Source: Pseudoalteromonas lipolytica
GTDB taxonomy: Bacteria > Pseudomonadota > Gammaproteobacteria > Enterobacterales > Alteromonadaceae
Direction: 5' to 3'
Assembly: GCF_900116435.1 (NCBI RefSeq)
Contig: NZ_FPAZ01000008.1
Span: 124,001 to 188,000, forward strand
DNA length: 64,000 bases
Shown: positions 55,564 through 63,679 of the stretch, piece after piece
How the letters are laid out: each line of letters starts with the position of its first letter
Numbering within the stretch: the stretch's first letter is position 1
Position numbers and translations under genes: made by a program
Notes under the pieces: generated by a model
The model's input: the letters and a program-made list of their open reading frames with translations, nothing else
The model's database searches: none
Told to the model about the DNA's origin: nothing

Positions 55564-56966
55564 TGAAACTTAAACTGGTCTCTATTTCAGTCGCTACGTT
55601 AGTGCTTTCGGCCTGTAATATGGCTCCTGACCTTGAACAGCGTGAATTACCTGTTGCACCACACTATGCAGATGAAACCAATGCGGGAAATATTAATGAC
55701 CTGCATTGGCAAGCATTCTTTAGTAACGCGCAATTACAACAGTTAATTGAATTAACGCTCGAACATAACAAAGACATAAAAACGGCTGCACTTAATGTGC
55801 AGCAGGTGAGAGCGATGTATCAAATTGAGGATTCAAATCTGTATCCAAGTATCGATTTGAATGCATCGGGTACACGTCAACGTTTACCCGGGAGCCTAAC
55901 GGGCACCGGTGAGGCAGCTATCAGTGAGAACTATTCTGCTACCGTGGGGTTAACCGCGTATGAGCTCGATCTTTGGGGAAAGGTTCGTAATCAATCTGAA
56001 CAAGCTTTGCAAAATCTTTATTCTGCTGAGTATAGTTTATCCAGTGTTCGTATCAGCTTAATTTCTGAGCTGGTTAATGCATGGCTAAATTACGCAACGG
56101 ATAAAGCACTGTTAGAGCTTGCTAATGACACATTAAAGTCGCAGCAAGAGTCACTAGCGCTTACGCGTAAAACATTTGCGCTTGGTGCAGCATCACAACT
56201 TACGTTATCGCAGCTAGAAAGTACGGTTGCGAGAGCGAAAGTAGATATAGCGAATTACCAGCGTTTACTTAAGCGTGATAAAAATGCGTTAGATTTTTTG
56301 GTCGGCCAATCAGTCAATGTCGATTTATTGCCTAAGCAAAGTATCGATACTGTACTTAGTATGCCTGAGGTGCCGGTTGGTTTACCGTCGGAGTTGTTAA
56401 CGCAACGTCCTGACATTAAAGCTGCTGAACATGATTTACGTGCTGCAAATGCGAATATTGGTGTTGCTAAAGCGGCTTTTTACCCAAGTATTAGCTTAAC
56501 AGCCAATGCGGGGACGGCATCAGCAGATTTAAACAATTTATTTGATGCAGGCTCGGGCACGTGGAGCTTTGTGCCTTCTATTAATTTGCCTATCTTTAAT
56601 ATGGGTCGTAACCAAGCAAATTTAGAGGTGGCTGAAACGCAGCAAAAAGTGGCCTTAACGCGTTATGAGCAAACAATTCAACAGGCATTTAAAGAAGTGT
56701 CTGACGCATTAGCAGACCGTCAAGGTTATAAGCAACAATTAGCAGCGCTAAATGACCTTTACCAAAGCAATGAGCTGTCTTTTACCTTATCGGATGCACG
56801 CTTTCAAAAAGGGGCTGATAGCTATTTGCAGGTACTCGATGCGCAGCGCAATTGGTACAGTGCGGGCCAGCAGTTAATTATGGGTAAGCAAGCGTATCTT
56901 GCAAGCCAAATTAATTTGTATAAGGCCCTTGGCGGTGGTTGGAATGCACAAGGTGCTGTTCAATAA
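55563..56966 (+). CDS. RND outer-membrane channel lipoprotein (OprM/NodT-like)
   Basis: A 467-residue TolC-type channel with lipobox VLSAC (Cys18). Two OEP repeats contain LHWQAFFSNAQLQQLIELTLEHNKD, VGLTAYELDLWGKVRNQSEQA and ARFQKGADSYLQVLDAQRNWYSAGQQL. The start codon overlaps the pump stop, and AGTGAGGAGC provides an SD inside the pump gene. It completes the tripartite efflux system. Confidence 0.9.
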   Translation: MKLKLVSISVATLVLSACNMAPDLEQRELPVAPHYADETNAGNINDLHWQAFFSNAQLQQLIELTLEHNKDIKTAALNVQQVRAMYQIEDSNLYPSIDLNASGTRQRLPGSLTGTGEAAISENYSATVGLTAYELDLWGKVRNQSEQALQNLYSAEYSLSSVRISLISELVNAWLNYATDKALLELANDTLKSQQESLALTRKTFALGAASQLTLSQLESTVARAKVDIANYQRLLKRDKNALDFLVGQSVNVDLLPKQSIDTVLSMPEVPVGLPSELLTQRPDIKAAEHDLRAANANIGVAKAAFYPSISLTANAGTASADLNNLFDAGSGTWSFVPSINLPIFNMGRNQANLEVAETQQKVALTRYEQTIQQAFKEVSDALADRQGYKQQLAALNDLYQSNELSFTLSDARFQKGADSYLQVLDAQRNWYSAGQQLIMGKQAYLASQINLYKALGGGWNAQGAVQ

Positions 56967-57058
56967 GCCAGCAATTACATTGTTTATTCAAGGATTTACA
57001 CGATCTTAGTTGTTTTGCTTTAGCGCTATGATTAAGATCATGTAAACCTTGTTTAAAT

Positions 57059-57072
57059 TATAGTTAACTATA
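57059..57072. promoter_or_regulatory. 14-bp perfect palindrome before the TetR gene
   Basis: TATAGTTAACTATA, 23 bases upstream of the TetR ATG. It is unrelated in sequence to the GAATGA operator at 51214. Possibly a separate operator, or chance in AT-rich DNA. Confidence 0.4.
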
Positions 57073-57095
57073 CGGGCGAATAGTGTGGAGAAAAC

Positions 57096-57713
57096 ATGAC
57101 GCAAAAAACCAAAAGACACAGCGATCCTGCACTCGCAGAAGCTAGACGTAATCAAGTTCTTTGTGCTGCGGCAGATTGTTTTCGTCGCAAAGGTTATCAT
57201 GGCGCTGGTATGGCTGAAATATCGAAAACAGCCGGTATGAGTGCAGGCCATATTTATAACTATTTTGCCAGTAAAGAAGCCATCATTGAGTCTATTGTCG
57301 AACGTGACATGGAAGAAATGTTCTCAATCTTTAGAGAGTTTGCAGACAAGCCAGGAGACCGTGTTTCAGTGTTATTGGATGGCCTTAATAGAGGAGTAGA
57401 GCGACACACAGATTTAAATCAAGGCGCCCTTGATTTAGAAATGCTCGCTGAAGCTGCACGCAACGAGAAAATTGCCAACCTTTTAAGAGAATCTGATGCT
57501 CATGCGCGTGATTCAATGCGCGAATTATTAATTGGTGAACGAGGTCCTTTACAAGGCGCTGCACTGGATGAAATAAACGCACGCATCGAAGTCATGTTTT
57601 CAGTGATGGGCGGGTTGTTATTACGCAAAATGCTTAACCCTTCATTAGATACCGAGCAGTTAATAAAAGCATTAAGGCCTACCATGCAGACCTTATTATT
57701 GCCTTTCGAATAA
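57096..57713 (+). CDS. TetR/AcrR-family repressor of the RND operon
   Basis: A 205-residue TetR-family regulator. The helix-turn-helix (residues ~16-62) reads RNQVLCAAADCFRRKGYHGAGM, then EISKTAGMSAGHIYNYFASKEAII. The C-terminal ligand domain is helical. It follows the channel gene by 129 bases on the same strand and ends at a terminator. As the only TetR gene near the RND promoter, whose 32-bp palindrome looks like a TetR operator, it is the probable repressor, released by pump substrates (inference). Confidence 0.87.
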   Translation: MTQKTKRHSDPALAEARRNQVLCAAADCFRRKGYHGAGMAEISKTAGMSAGHIYNYFASKEAIIESIVERDMEEMFSIFREFADKPGDRVSVLLDGLNRGVERHTDLNQGALDLEMLAEAARNEKIANLLRESDAHARDSMRELLIGERGPLQGAALDEINARIEVMFSVMGGLLLRKMLNPSLDTEQLIKALRPTMQTLLLPFE

Positions 57714-57740
57714 AGGCATTTAGCCTTTATTCTGGTTTTT
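57708..57740 (+). terminator. terminator between TetR and the convergent HupE gene
   Basis: Perfect 10-bp stem GAATAAAGGC / GCCTTTATTC with loop ATTTA, overlapping the TetR stop and followed by TGGTTTTT. Confidence 0.8.
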
Positions 57741-58836
57741 AAAAACGCTCAATTGACCACTGTAAGGCTATAACAGCAATGGTTAATGAGCCCGCGGGCA
57801 TCAGCCATTTACGATACCAATCACGATTCCTTAGACTGATTAATACCGGTAAACAGATAGCAAGTATCACAAGCTGACCTACTTCAACGCCTAAATTGAA
57901 TGCCAGTATGCTCATTAATTGATAATCGCTTGATAAACCCAGTTCCCCTAAGACACTGGCAAAGCCCATTCCATGTAATAAACCAAATGCAAAAGTCACC
58001 CAGCCTAATCGAACGATTAATGGCCATATATTGTTTAACGCTGCAAAGAGAACAGAGAGCGCAATACCTAATTCAACCCAACGACTATTGGGTGATACTA
58101 ATTCAAGGGCCGTGGCTGTCAAAGTAATGGAATGAGCAAGCGTAAAGGCGGTGACTATCCAGGCTGTGTCGACGGCAATTTTTTTCTTTGATTGGATCCC
58201 TTGCCACGTATTTTTGTCTCTCACAAGTACGCAGGTTAAAAGCAACGCCACTAAAAATAAAATATGATCAACACCCATCCAAATATGCAAAATACCTTGA
58301 TACACATATTCAACAAATGTTTGACCATAACTTGTTTGAGAAAAATTAAGCGTTTGTTGCTGGTTATTCCGACTAAACACTCGACTTGTGTTATTGATTG
58401 CTGCGATGGCTTTGTGATTAGCATCAATCTGCATTATTGCATTGTAGCTGAGCGTCAGTGCTGATTGTTCAGGACAGTTAATTTGTAACGGAACATCGAT
58501 ATATGCTTGGTTAAAGTGGTTATCAAGTTTAAGTGACCCCTCAGCGCTTACCGTACAGGTGGCACCTGCTTGCTGAGCTGAAATATGATTAAGTAAGTAC
58601 GACGCTATTGCAGCCTGTTTTGCGCTAATTTCCTGCCAAATAATCACGTTATCTTGGTTTAAATCAAAGGGAATAGCTTGCTCTATGTCTGCAACTGCAA
58701 CTTGCCATGAGCCTGATAAAGACACGGTGTCGTTGCTGTCGCTTTGTAAGTTAATGTACGCTGTGCTTAGTTGATGAGCAGACACATTAAAACTAGTAAC
58801 AACGATTAAGAATGCAATTAAAATTATGTTTTTCAT
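57739..58836 (-). CDS. HupE/UreJ family membrane protein
   Basis: A 365-residue protein. A signal peptide (ends NVSA, mature HQLSTAYINL) and a ~160-residue periplasmic domain precede six to seven helices of the HupE/UreJ_2 type. Conserved His/Asp motifs are YQGILHIWMGVDHILFLVALLL, FTLAHSITLTATAL and FGLLHGMGFASVLGELG. HupE/UreJ proteins are linked with nickel or other metal permeation; for this longer form transport is not proven. Last gene of the DUF4331 operon (13 bases after the TPR gene), so under the ECF promoter at 62051. Confidence 0.83.
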   Translation of the reverse strand: MKNIILIAFLIVVTSFNVSAHQLSTAYINLQSDSNDTVSLSGSWQVAVADIEQAIPFDLNQDNVIIWQEISAKQAAIASYLLNHISAQQAGATCTVSAEGSLKLDNHFNQAYIDVPLQINCPEQSALTLSYNAIMQIDANHKAIAAINNTSRVFSRNNQQQTLNFSQTSYGQTFVEYVYQGILHIWMGVDHILFLVALLLTCVLVRDKNTWQGIQSKKKIAVDTAWIVTAFTLAHSITLTATALELVSPNSRWVELGIALSVLFAALNNIWPLIVRLGWVTFAFGLLHGMGFASVLGELGLSSDYQLMSILAFNLGVEVGQLVILAICLPVLISLRNRDWYRKWLMPAGSLTIAVIALQWSIERF

Positions 58837-58849
58837 CGTAGTTATGTTC

Positions 58850-59848
58850 CTAATCGATATCGTTTGCTAATTTGAGTAACTGCTTATCGCTGTCCATTTT
58901 CGCGTGTTTCCAGTTAATATTTGCCCAATAGCGTGCTTTAGATTGATTTTCTTCAATTGTTAAATAGTACCAAGCAAGATCGCTGGCATGAAATAGATCT
59001 TGGCGTAATTCCCTTAAAACAATGCGCTCTTTTAATTTTAATCGCCATTTATTCGATTGATTATCGACCTTATATTTTTCTGCCTGTGCAAGACGCAGCA
59101 AAATGGCATCTTCAAGGTTGGCGCTATCGTCTAATAATGCACTCAGAGTCGATAATACGGTATCTAGATTATTCATTGCCAAGTGTGCATCAGCCCATAA
59201 CACCACCAAACTCACTGGTGAGTTTTTTAAATTCACAGTCTCAAGATAATCAATTGTTTGCTCAGGCTTATTTAATCTAAAAGCCATCTCGGCAAGTACA
59301 TGGCGGGTATTTAGACTCATCGTCTCTTTGCGAGCGATCTTTTTTAATGCCTGAAAACTTTCTTCAAGCTTACCCGTTTGACTTTGTGCATCTAAACTAC
59401 ATGTGGTCACAGTTTCAATACTTGCATGGCCAATTAAGTTTAAGCACTCAGACTTTGCGTCGTCGAACTTACCTTGCACCATTAATATGTTTGCTGTTAA
59501 TAATGCGGCATTCACATGATGAGGACTTAGCTCTTTTACTCTGGCTAAAAAGGCTAAAGCCTCGTCAAATTGATGCTCGCGTTGTAGTACACGCGCGTAA
59601 TAATAAAGAATTTCGGGATCGTGGCTTGTATTGACTTGCTGTTCTAAGTAGCGTTTTAAAAGCCCTTGCTTACTTTCTGTTTGGCCCGCGTATTGTGTTT
59701 GTTCAAATAACGTTGCAAGCTCTTGAAGTGTCAGGGTAGCAGCAAGAGGGGTGCTTGATGTGGCAATAACGTCGTTATCGTTTGGAATGTAAGGTTCTGC
59801 GTGAGCGAATGTGTTTACAAAAATAAACGACCAGATTAAATATTTCAT
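58850..59848 (-). CDS. periplasmic TPR protein of the DUF4331 operon
   Basis: A 332-residue exported protein (signal peptide ending FAHA). It is made of helical TPR-like pairs, with repeats visible around ILYYYARVLQREHQFDEALAFLARV, AALLTANILMVQGKFDDAKSECLNL and RHVLAEMAFRLNKPEQTIDYLETV. Probably a protein-interaction scaffold for its operon partners. A strong SD (AAGGAG) precedes the ATG. It lies 43 bases after the Ig-like lipoprotein and 13 before HupE. Confidence 0.8.
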   Translation of the reverse strand: MKYLIWSFIFVNTFAHAEPYIPNDNDVIATSSTPLAATLTLQELATLFEQTQYAGQTESKQGLLKRYLEQQVNTSHDPEILYYYARVLQREHQFDEALAFLARVKELSPHHVNAALLTANILMVQGKFDDAKSECLNLIGHASIETVTTCSLDAQSQTGKLEESFQALKKIARKETMSLNTRHVLAEMAFRLNKPEQTIDYLETVNLKNSPVSLVVLWADAHLAMNNLDTVLSTLSALLDDSANLEDAILLRLAQAEKYKVDNQSNKWRLKLKERIVLRELRQDLFHASDLAWYYLTIEENQSKARYWANINWKHAKMDSDKQLLKLANDID

Positions 59849-59891
59849 TGTTGCTCCTTATAAAAGCCATCCATGGCCAAATTTCTAAACC

Positions 59892-60410
59892 TTAGTTTCC
59901 AGTAACTAAATCATCGAAGTTTGCTTCAGCACCGGTGTTTAAGAACACACGACCATTGAGGCGTAATGGTTCGTCAGAAGCAGCTTGATTAAATGCAGCA
60001 CGGCCAATAGCAGCAAAATCAACCTGTAATGCTTCAATGGTAATACTGACAGTGGCAGTTACTTGGCTGTTTACACCGTCACTGACAGCAAATTCGAAGC
60101 TATCAGCGCCGGTGGTCTCGGCATTAGGGGTATAGGTATAGCTGCCATCACTTTGCACAACCACACTGCCTAATGTGGGCTCTGATACAAGACTGTAAGT
60201 AAGAGCATCACCTTCAGGGTCAGAGCCCTCTAGCATGTCTTCGATAACAACCTCTGTTTGCGTTGTTACCATTGCATCAGTTGCACTGGGTGCCTTGTTA
60301 ACAGGAACAGGCTTCATATCATCTTTGTCATCATTATCACTGTCATTACAGCCTGCAAGAACACCAGCCATAATCATCAGTGTGATTGTAGAGCGTTTTA
60401 AATTACGCAT
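59892..60410 (-). CDS. small cadherin/Ig-like-domain lipoprotein
   Basis: A 172-residue lipoprotein with lipobox VLAGC (Cys21), then an Asp-rich linker (NDSDNDDKDDMKP). One bacterial cadherin/VCBS-type Ig fold runs from about residue 38 to 128 with the hallmarks LEGSDPEGDALTYSLVSEPTLGSV, SDGSYTYTPNAETTGADSFEFAVSDG and a TVSITIEA edge strand. The C-terminal ~40 residues (FAAIGRAAFNQAASDEPLRLNGR) look like a separate short motif. The Asp-rich parts suggest Ca2+ binding. Operon member 11 bases after the DUF4331 gene. Confidence 0.8.
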   Translation of the reverse strand: MRNLKRSTITLMIMAGVLAGCNDSDNDDKDDMKPVPVNKAPSATDAMVTTQTEVVIEDMLEGSDPEGDALTYSLVSEPTLGSVVVQSDGSYTYTPNAETTGADSFEFAVSDGVNSQVTATVSITIEALQVDFAAIGRAAFNQAASDEPLRLNGRVFLNTGAEANFDDLVTGN

Positions 60411-60421
60411 CGTAGCTCTCC

Positions 60422-62014
60422 TTATTTAGAACCAGCAATTGGAGTCGCAAGGTATGGGAAGCTCGCATCCATCATGGTTGCATCTAAAGGGGCACCATCT
60501 GTGAACGGTACATTACCTACACTCGCATCGTCTGATGTACATAAGCCTAAGTCGGTGTCAGTGCCATTTACTGGGATTGGGTAACACAAGCGGCCCATTA
60601 CGACACGCAGTGCAATATCAACCACGTCATCACCTGGACGGCGACCATTAGGGAAACCTGCAAGGTCATCGCCCGCAACACCAAATGCTGATTGTTCAGT
60701 TTGCGGTGTTGCCGCAATCGCTGTATTTAGACGCAGCATTTCAGACGGTGTGACTGTGGCTAGTTGGTTTACACCTGGGAAGCCAGTTAAAAATGCAGTG
60801 ACTAAATCATTACGAGGGAAATTAGTCGGCGCGAGTGTTTCAATATTTGTGCCTAAGGTACTGTTCACGGCATCTTTAAATAAGATGTTAAGCAGCTCAG
60901 GCAGTGATGGATGCGTTACATAATCAGCAAATTGACCATCGTCAGCAGGTGCAGAGGTAGAGAAGGTGTCTTTGTCTTTTAAGCCAATAACAAGTTCATT
61001 AACCAGTGGACTACCCAAACGTGATACTTGAGTTAATGCACCACCGTTAACCGCTGTTTTAGCAAATGACGCATTTGGATTTAAAATACGCGCTTGCGGA
61101 AGACTTGCTGTTGTCCAGCTACCAATCGTGCCATTACCTTCACCTGTCACACAGGCTTTAGGTACTTCAACAGCAATGGCTGTCACATTTTTCATTGCTA
61201 GGTCGTCATTATCAGCTGATTGTGTGATGCCACCAGGAAAACCACCGCCATCACCAGCACCCGGAGCACTATCACCTTCGACAGGGACATAATTTACAAG
61301 GTCAAAAGTTTTACCTAGGTTAACAACAAATGGGTCTTTACGTTGACCTACAAACACTTTACCCATACCGTCGCAGCCTGGGATTGCCACGCTGTAAATG
61401 TACTGGTCAGCGTATTCTTTGTAAGCACTCATTGAAGAGAATGTTTTGTTACCAATGTAATCAAGCGGTTTGTAAAATTCATTACTGCTATTCATTGAAT
61501 TTGTTAGCATTGTTTTAGAGCCAGTACGTTGTGGGCCTTTTACAATGCTCACTGTATATGACTCGCTAAAGTTAACCGCTGCATTATTACCGGCCGCTAC
61601 ACCGCCGACATTCTTTAATGGCACTGCAACCGTGCGTTGATTGCCTTCTGGGCCGACTGTTAAAGCAACACCCATGTTGTCATTAGGTAACATGCTTTTG
61701 AAATTAAAAGCAAAGGTCATATCTTCTACAGCATCGCCGTCATTATCGATATGAATGCTGTAGGTTGCATCTGGGTCCATCGCAAAATAATTTGGACCGC
61801 CGTAAGCATCTTGAAGTGGAATATAGTTTGCGATGAACGTGACATAATCGCCACGGCCTTCTTCGTAACTATTAAACGCGTAAAAGTCTGTTGAGTCTAA
61901 TGTTGGGAAGCGTGTAATGTTCGGTGCTTCTCGGTGACTAGATGCCTCTGTAGGCAAGCTGAACAGGGTACTACATACTACAATAGCAATTAGAGATGGA
62001 GTTACGTTCTTCAT
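60422..62014 (-). CDS. secreted DUF4331 protein
   Basis: A 530-residue exported protein. The signal peptide ends PTEA and the mature N-terminus SSHREAPNITRFPTLDSTDFYAFNSYEEG is the family hallmark (SSHREAP...DxTDxYAF). Other conserved parts are YSIHIDNDGDAVEDMTFAF, LVNELVIGLKDKDTF and a C-terminal NGRRPGDDVVDIALRVVMGRL. It is probably a beta-rich extracytoplasmic protein; no enzyme activity is known to me. First gene of a four-gene operon; a candidate ECF promoter lies 37-64 bases upstream. SD AAGGAAA. Confidence 0.88.
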   Translation of the reverse strand: MKNVTPSLIAIVVCSTLFSLPTEASSHREAPNITRFPTLDSTDFYAFNSYEEGRGDYVTFIANYIPLQDAYGGPNYFAMDPDATYSIHIDNDGDAVEDMTFAFNFKSMLPNDNMGVALTVGPEGNQRTVAVPLKNVGGVAAGNNAAVNFSESYTVSIVKGPQRTGSKTMLTNSMNSSNEFYKPLDYIGNKTFSSMSAYKEYADQYIYSVAIPGCDGMGKVFVGQRKDPFVVNLGKTFDLVNYVPVEGDSAPGAGDGGGFPGGITQSADNDDLAMKNVTAIAVEVPKACVTGEGNGTIGSWTTASLPQARILNPNASFAKTAVNGGALTQVSRLGSPLVNELVIGLKDKDTFSTSAPADDGQFADYVTHPSLPELLNILFKDAVNSTLGTNIETLAPTNFPRNDLVTAFLTGFPGVNQLATVTPSEMLRLNTAIAATPQTEQSAFGVAGDDLAGFPNGRRPGDDVVDIALRVVMGRLCYPIPVNGTDTDLGLCTSDDASVGNVPFTDGAPLDATMMDASFPYLATPIAGSK

Positions 62015-62050
62015 GACTTTTTCCTTAGTTTTTAAATTAAGTCATAGTGA

Positions 62051-62078
62051 AATACGGGCGAAGAATTTAATTGGATGC
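62051..62078 (-). promoter_or_regulatory. candidate ECF promoter of the DUF4331 operon
   Basis: On the minus strand: TGCATCC (-35, GCATCC at 62078-62073), a 16-base spacer and CGTATT (62056-62051). The same arrangement occurs in front of the ECF sigma gene at 63385-63412. Confidence 0.7.
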
Positions 62079-62109
62079 AATAATTTGAAAATTTTTTAAC
62101 AAAAATGCA

Positions 62110-62134
62110 AAAAGCCGTGCAATGCACGGCTTTT
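62110..62134 (-). terminator. terminator of the sigma/anti-sigma operon
   Basis: Perfect 11-bp stem AAAAGCCGTGC / GCACGGCTTTT with loop AAT and flanking A/T runs. It separates the sigma/anti-sigma unit from the DUF4331 operon promoter. Confidence 0.88.
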
Positions 62135-62138
62135 AGAT

Positions 62139-62828
62139 TTAAAGAATAACCAATTCGGTGGTGTATAAGACCTCGGTTGGGGAGCCATTAGGCGATCCTC
62201 CCAAGGGTTCTAAGCTAACAGCCAGGAGTGCAATGTCATTCGCATTAAATTGGGTATTTTTAGGTAGCTCAATTCGGCCTGACTTGGGCAGTAGACCTAA
62301 GGATATGGGCGCTTCTTGCCCTTTTAAAATCATCCATAACTCATAATCTTTGTCTGTGCGTGGTATAAGTGCTGTCGATGCTTTAATTGCAAGGCTATCG
62401 TCTTGGACATCAATAAACCAAAGTGCAGATTCGGCTTGATTCTTAAAAAGTGCAATTTGTTGCGCTTGCGATGTAACCGACTCATGAGGCTGCCAAATAA
62501 TAAGCGCAAGGACAATGCTCGCAGCGGTGGCAATAAGTGACCATGCTTGTAGTATCGTTGAGCGTGGCTTTTTGGTTTTTAATTGCAAAGGGACAACGTT
62601 GGGGTCGATACGACTGGCAATTTTTTCCCATACGGCTTCATCGGGTGGCACAGACTCAATTGAACTTGCTAAGTTATTGAGATGTTGCTCCCACATCCAT
62701 GTTGCTTCTCTTGCACGGGTAGAGGTTAACATTAAACGAGCAAAACGGTCGCGAGCGGGGCCTCTTAATGTCCCAAGAACATACTCGGCTGCTAACATAT
62801 CAATAAGTGTTTGGTTTTCATAATTCAT
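62139..62828 (-). CDS. RskA-type anti-sigma factor
   Basis: A ~229-residue membrane anti-sigma factor. ATG 62828 overlaps the sigma stop as ATGA, so translation is coupled; the GTG at 62840 is less likely. The cytoplasmic N-terminal sigma-binding region has LAAEYVLGTLRGPARDRFARLM and WEQHLNNLASSIESVPPDEAVWEKI. A single helix (AWSLIATAASIVLALIIW) is followed by the periplasmic RskA domain with DKDYELWMILKG, PISLGLLPKSG and LAVSLEPLGGSPNGSPTEVLY. It holds the sigma factor inactive until an envelope signal arrives. No zinc-binding HCxxC motif is present. Confidence 0.9.
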   Translation of the reverse strand: MNYENQTLIDMLAAEYVLGTLRGPARDRFARLMLTSTRAREATWMWEQHLNNLASSIESVPPDEAVWEKIASRIDPNVVPLQLKTKKPRSTILQAWSLIATAASIVLALIIWQPHESVTSQAQQIALFKNQAESALWFIDVQDDSLAIKASTALIPRTDKDYELWMILKGQEAPISLGLLPKSGRIELPKNTQFNANDIALLAVSLEPLGGSPNGSPTEVLYTTELVIL

Positions 62829-63355
62829 AACGTTAGGCACCTTTGTAGTTGTTGTAACCCACGTCTGATCCAGCTTTTAACTGTACCAAGAGGGGATGCA
62901 ATGTGATCAACAAGCTCGTGATGAGTCAACCCTTTATAATAAGCCAAGTGAATTACTTGTCTTTGCTGTGGATCAAGTTGTTCGATACAGTCGACCAACT
63001 TTGAATCATCTTCGTAAGCAACTTGAATAGACGTTAAATCTTCTTGTTCTTGCTCATCAGTTAAGCTCTGTTCTTTACGCACTTTGTGGTGGCGTAATAA
63101 ATCGAGGCAACGGTATCTGACTATGCTTATCATCCATGACATAACTGCCCCTTTTGATACTTGATAGTCACTGGCATTGTGCCAAATTTTTACAAAGGCA
63201 TCTTGCAATACTTCTTCAGCCTGAGCCCGATTACCCAGCATTTTTAAGCTAATGGCAAATAACTTAGCGCTAGTTGATTTGTACAAACTTGCGAAGGCAT
63301 TTTTGTCACCTTTCGCTGTTGCACTCAGTAACGCTAATAGTTGATCGTTGTCCAT
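62825..63355 (-). CDS. ECF RNA polymerase sigma factor
   Basis: A ~176-residue group 4 sigma factor. ATG 63355 is chosen because AGGAAC stands upstream and because the candidate autoregulatory promoter lies between 63385 and 63412, which excludes the ATG at 63421. Region 2 reads LYKSTSAKLFAISLKMLG, then AEEVLQDAFVKIWHNA and MSWMISIVRYRCLDLLR. Region 4 reads LDPQQRQVIHLAYYKGLTHHELVDHI, then GTVKSWIRRGLQQLQRCL. Its partner is the RskA-type anti-sigma overlapping it by 4 bases. The probable regulon includes itself and the DUF4331 operon. Confidence 0.9.
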   Translation of the reverse strand: MDNDQLLALLSATAKGDKNAFASLYKSTSAKLFAISLKMLGNRAQAEEVLQDAFVKIWHNASDYQVSKGAVMSWMISIVRYRCLDLLRHHKVRKEQSLTDEQEQEDLTSIQVAYEDDSKLVDCIEQLDPQQRQVIHLAYYKGLTHHELVDHIASPLGTVKSWIRRGLQQLQRCLTL

Positions 63356-63384
63356 AAAGTTCCTGTTTTTCTTGTTGTATAGAA

Positions 63385-63412
63385 GTAACGGTTTACTCAC
63401 CGGTTTAGATGC
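63385..63412 (-). promoter_or_regulatory. candidate autoregulatory ECF promoter of the sigma gene
   Basis: On the minus strand: TGCATCT (GCATCT at 63412-63407), a 16-base spacer and CGTTAC (63390-63385). It matches the DUF4331 operon promoter in the TGCATC and CGT blocks and in spacer length. Confidence 0.68.
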
Positions 63413-63679
63413 ACGAAACATTATTTTTAGAAAAAAGGATGTGAAATCAATGTTAACCCACCTCTTTTCTATTAATTAGGTTAGCAGGGATGTGCTTATT
63501 GGCAAATTTATAGGTTTCAAGTTATTCATATGTTATTGAAAAAATGTCCTAAACTTATTTATATATAAATAGTAAATCTGCTAAGTTATTGATTTAAGGT
63601 ATATCAAAAGGCGTGGTGTACTTTAAACTCTGGAGTGAAACTTGCTATGTATAAATAATTACAATAACAAGGAGTGATT

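Noticed and set aside
63356..63421. Longer ECF sigma start at 63421
   Set aside because: The candidate promoter lies inside this stretch, and a good SD precedes the ATG at 63355.
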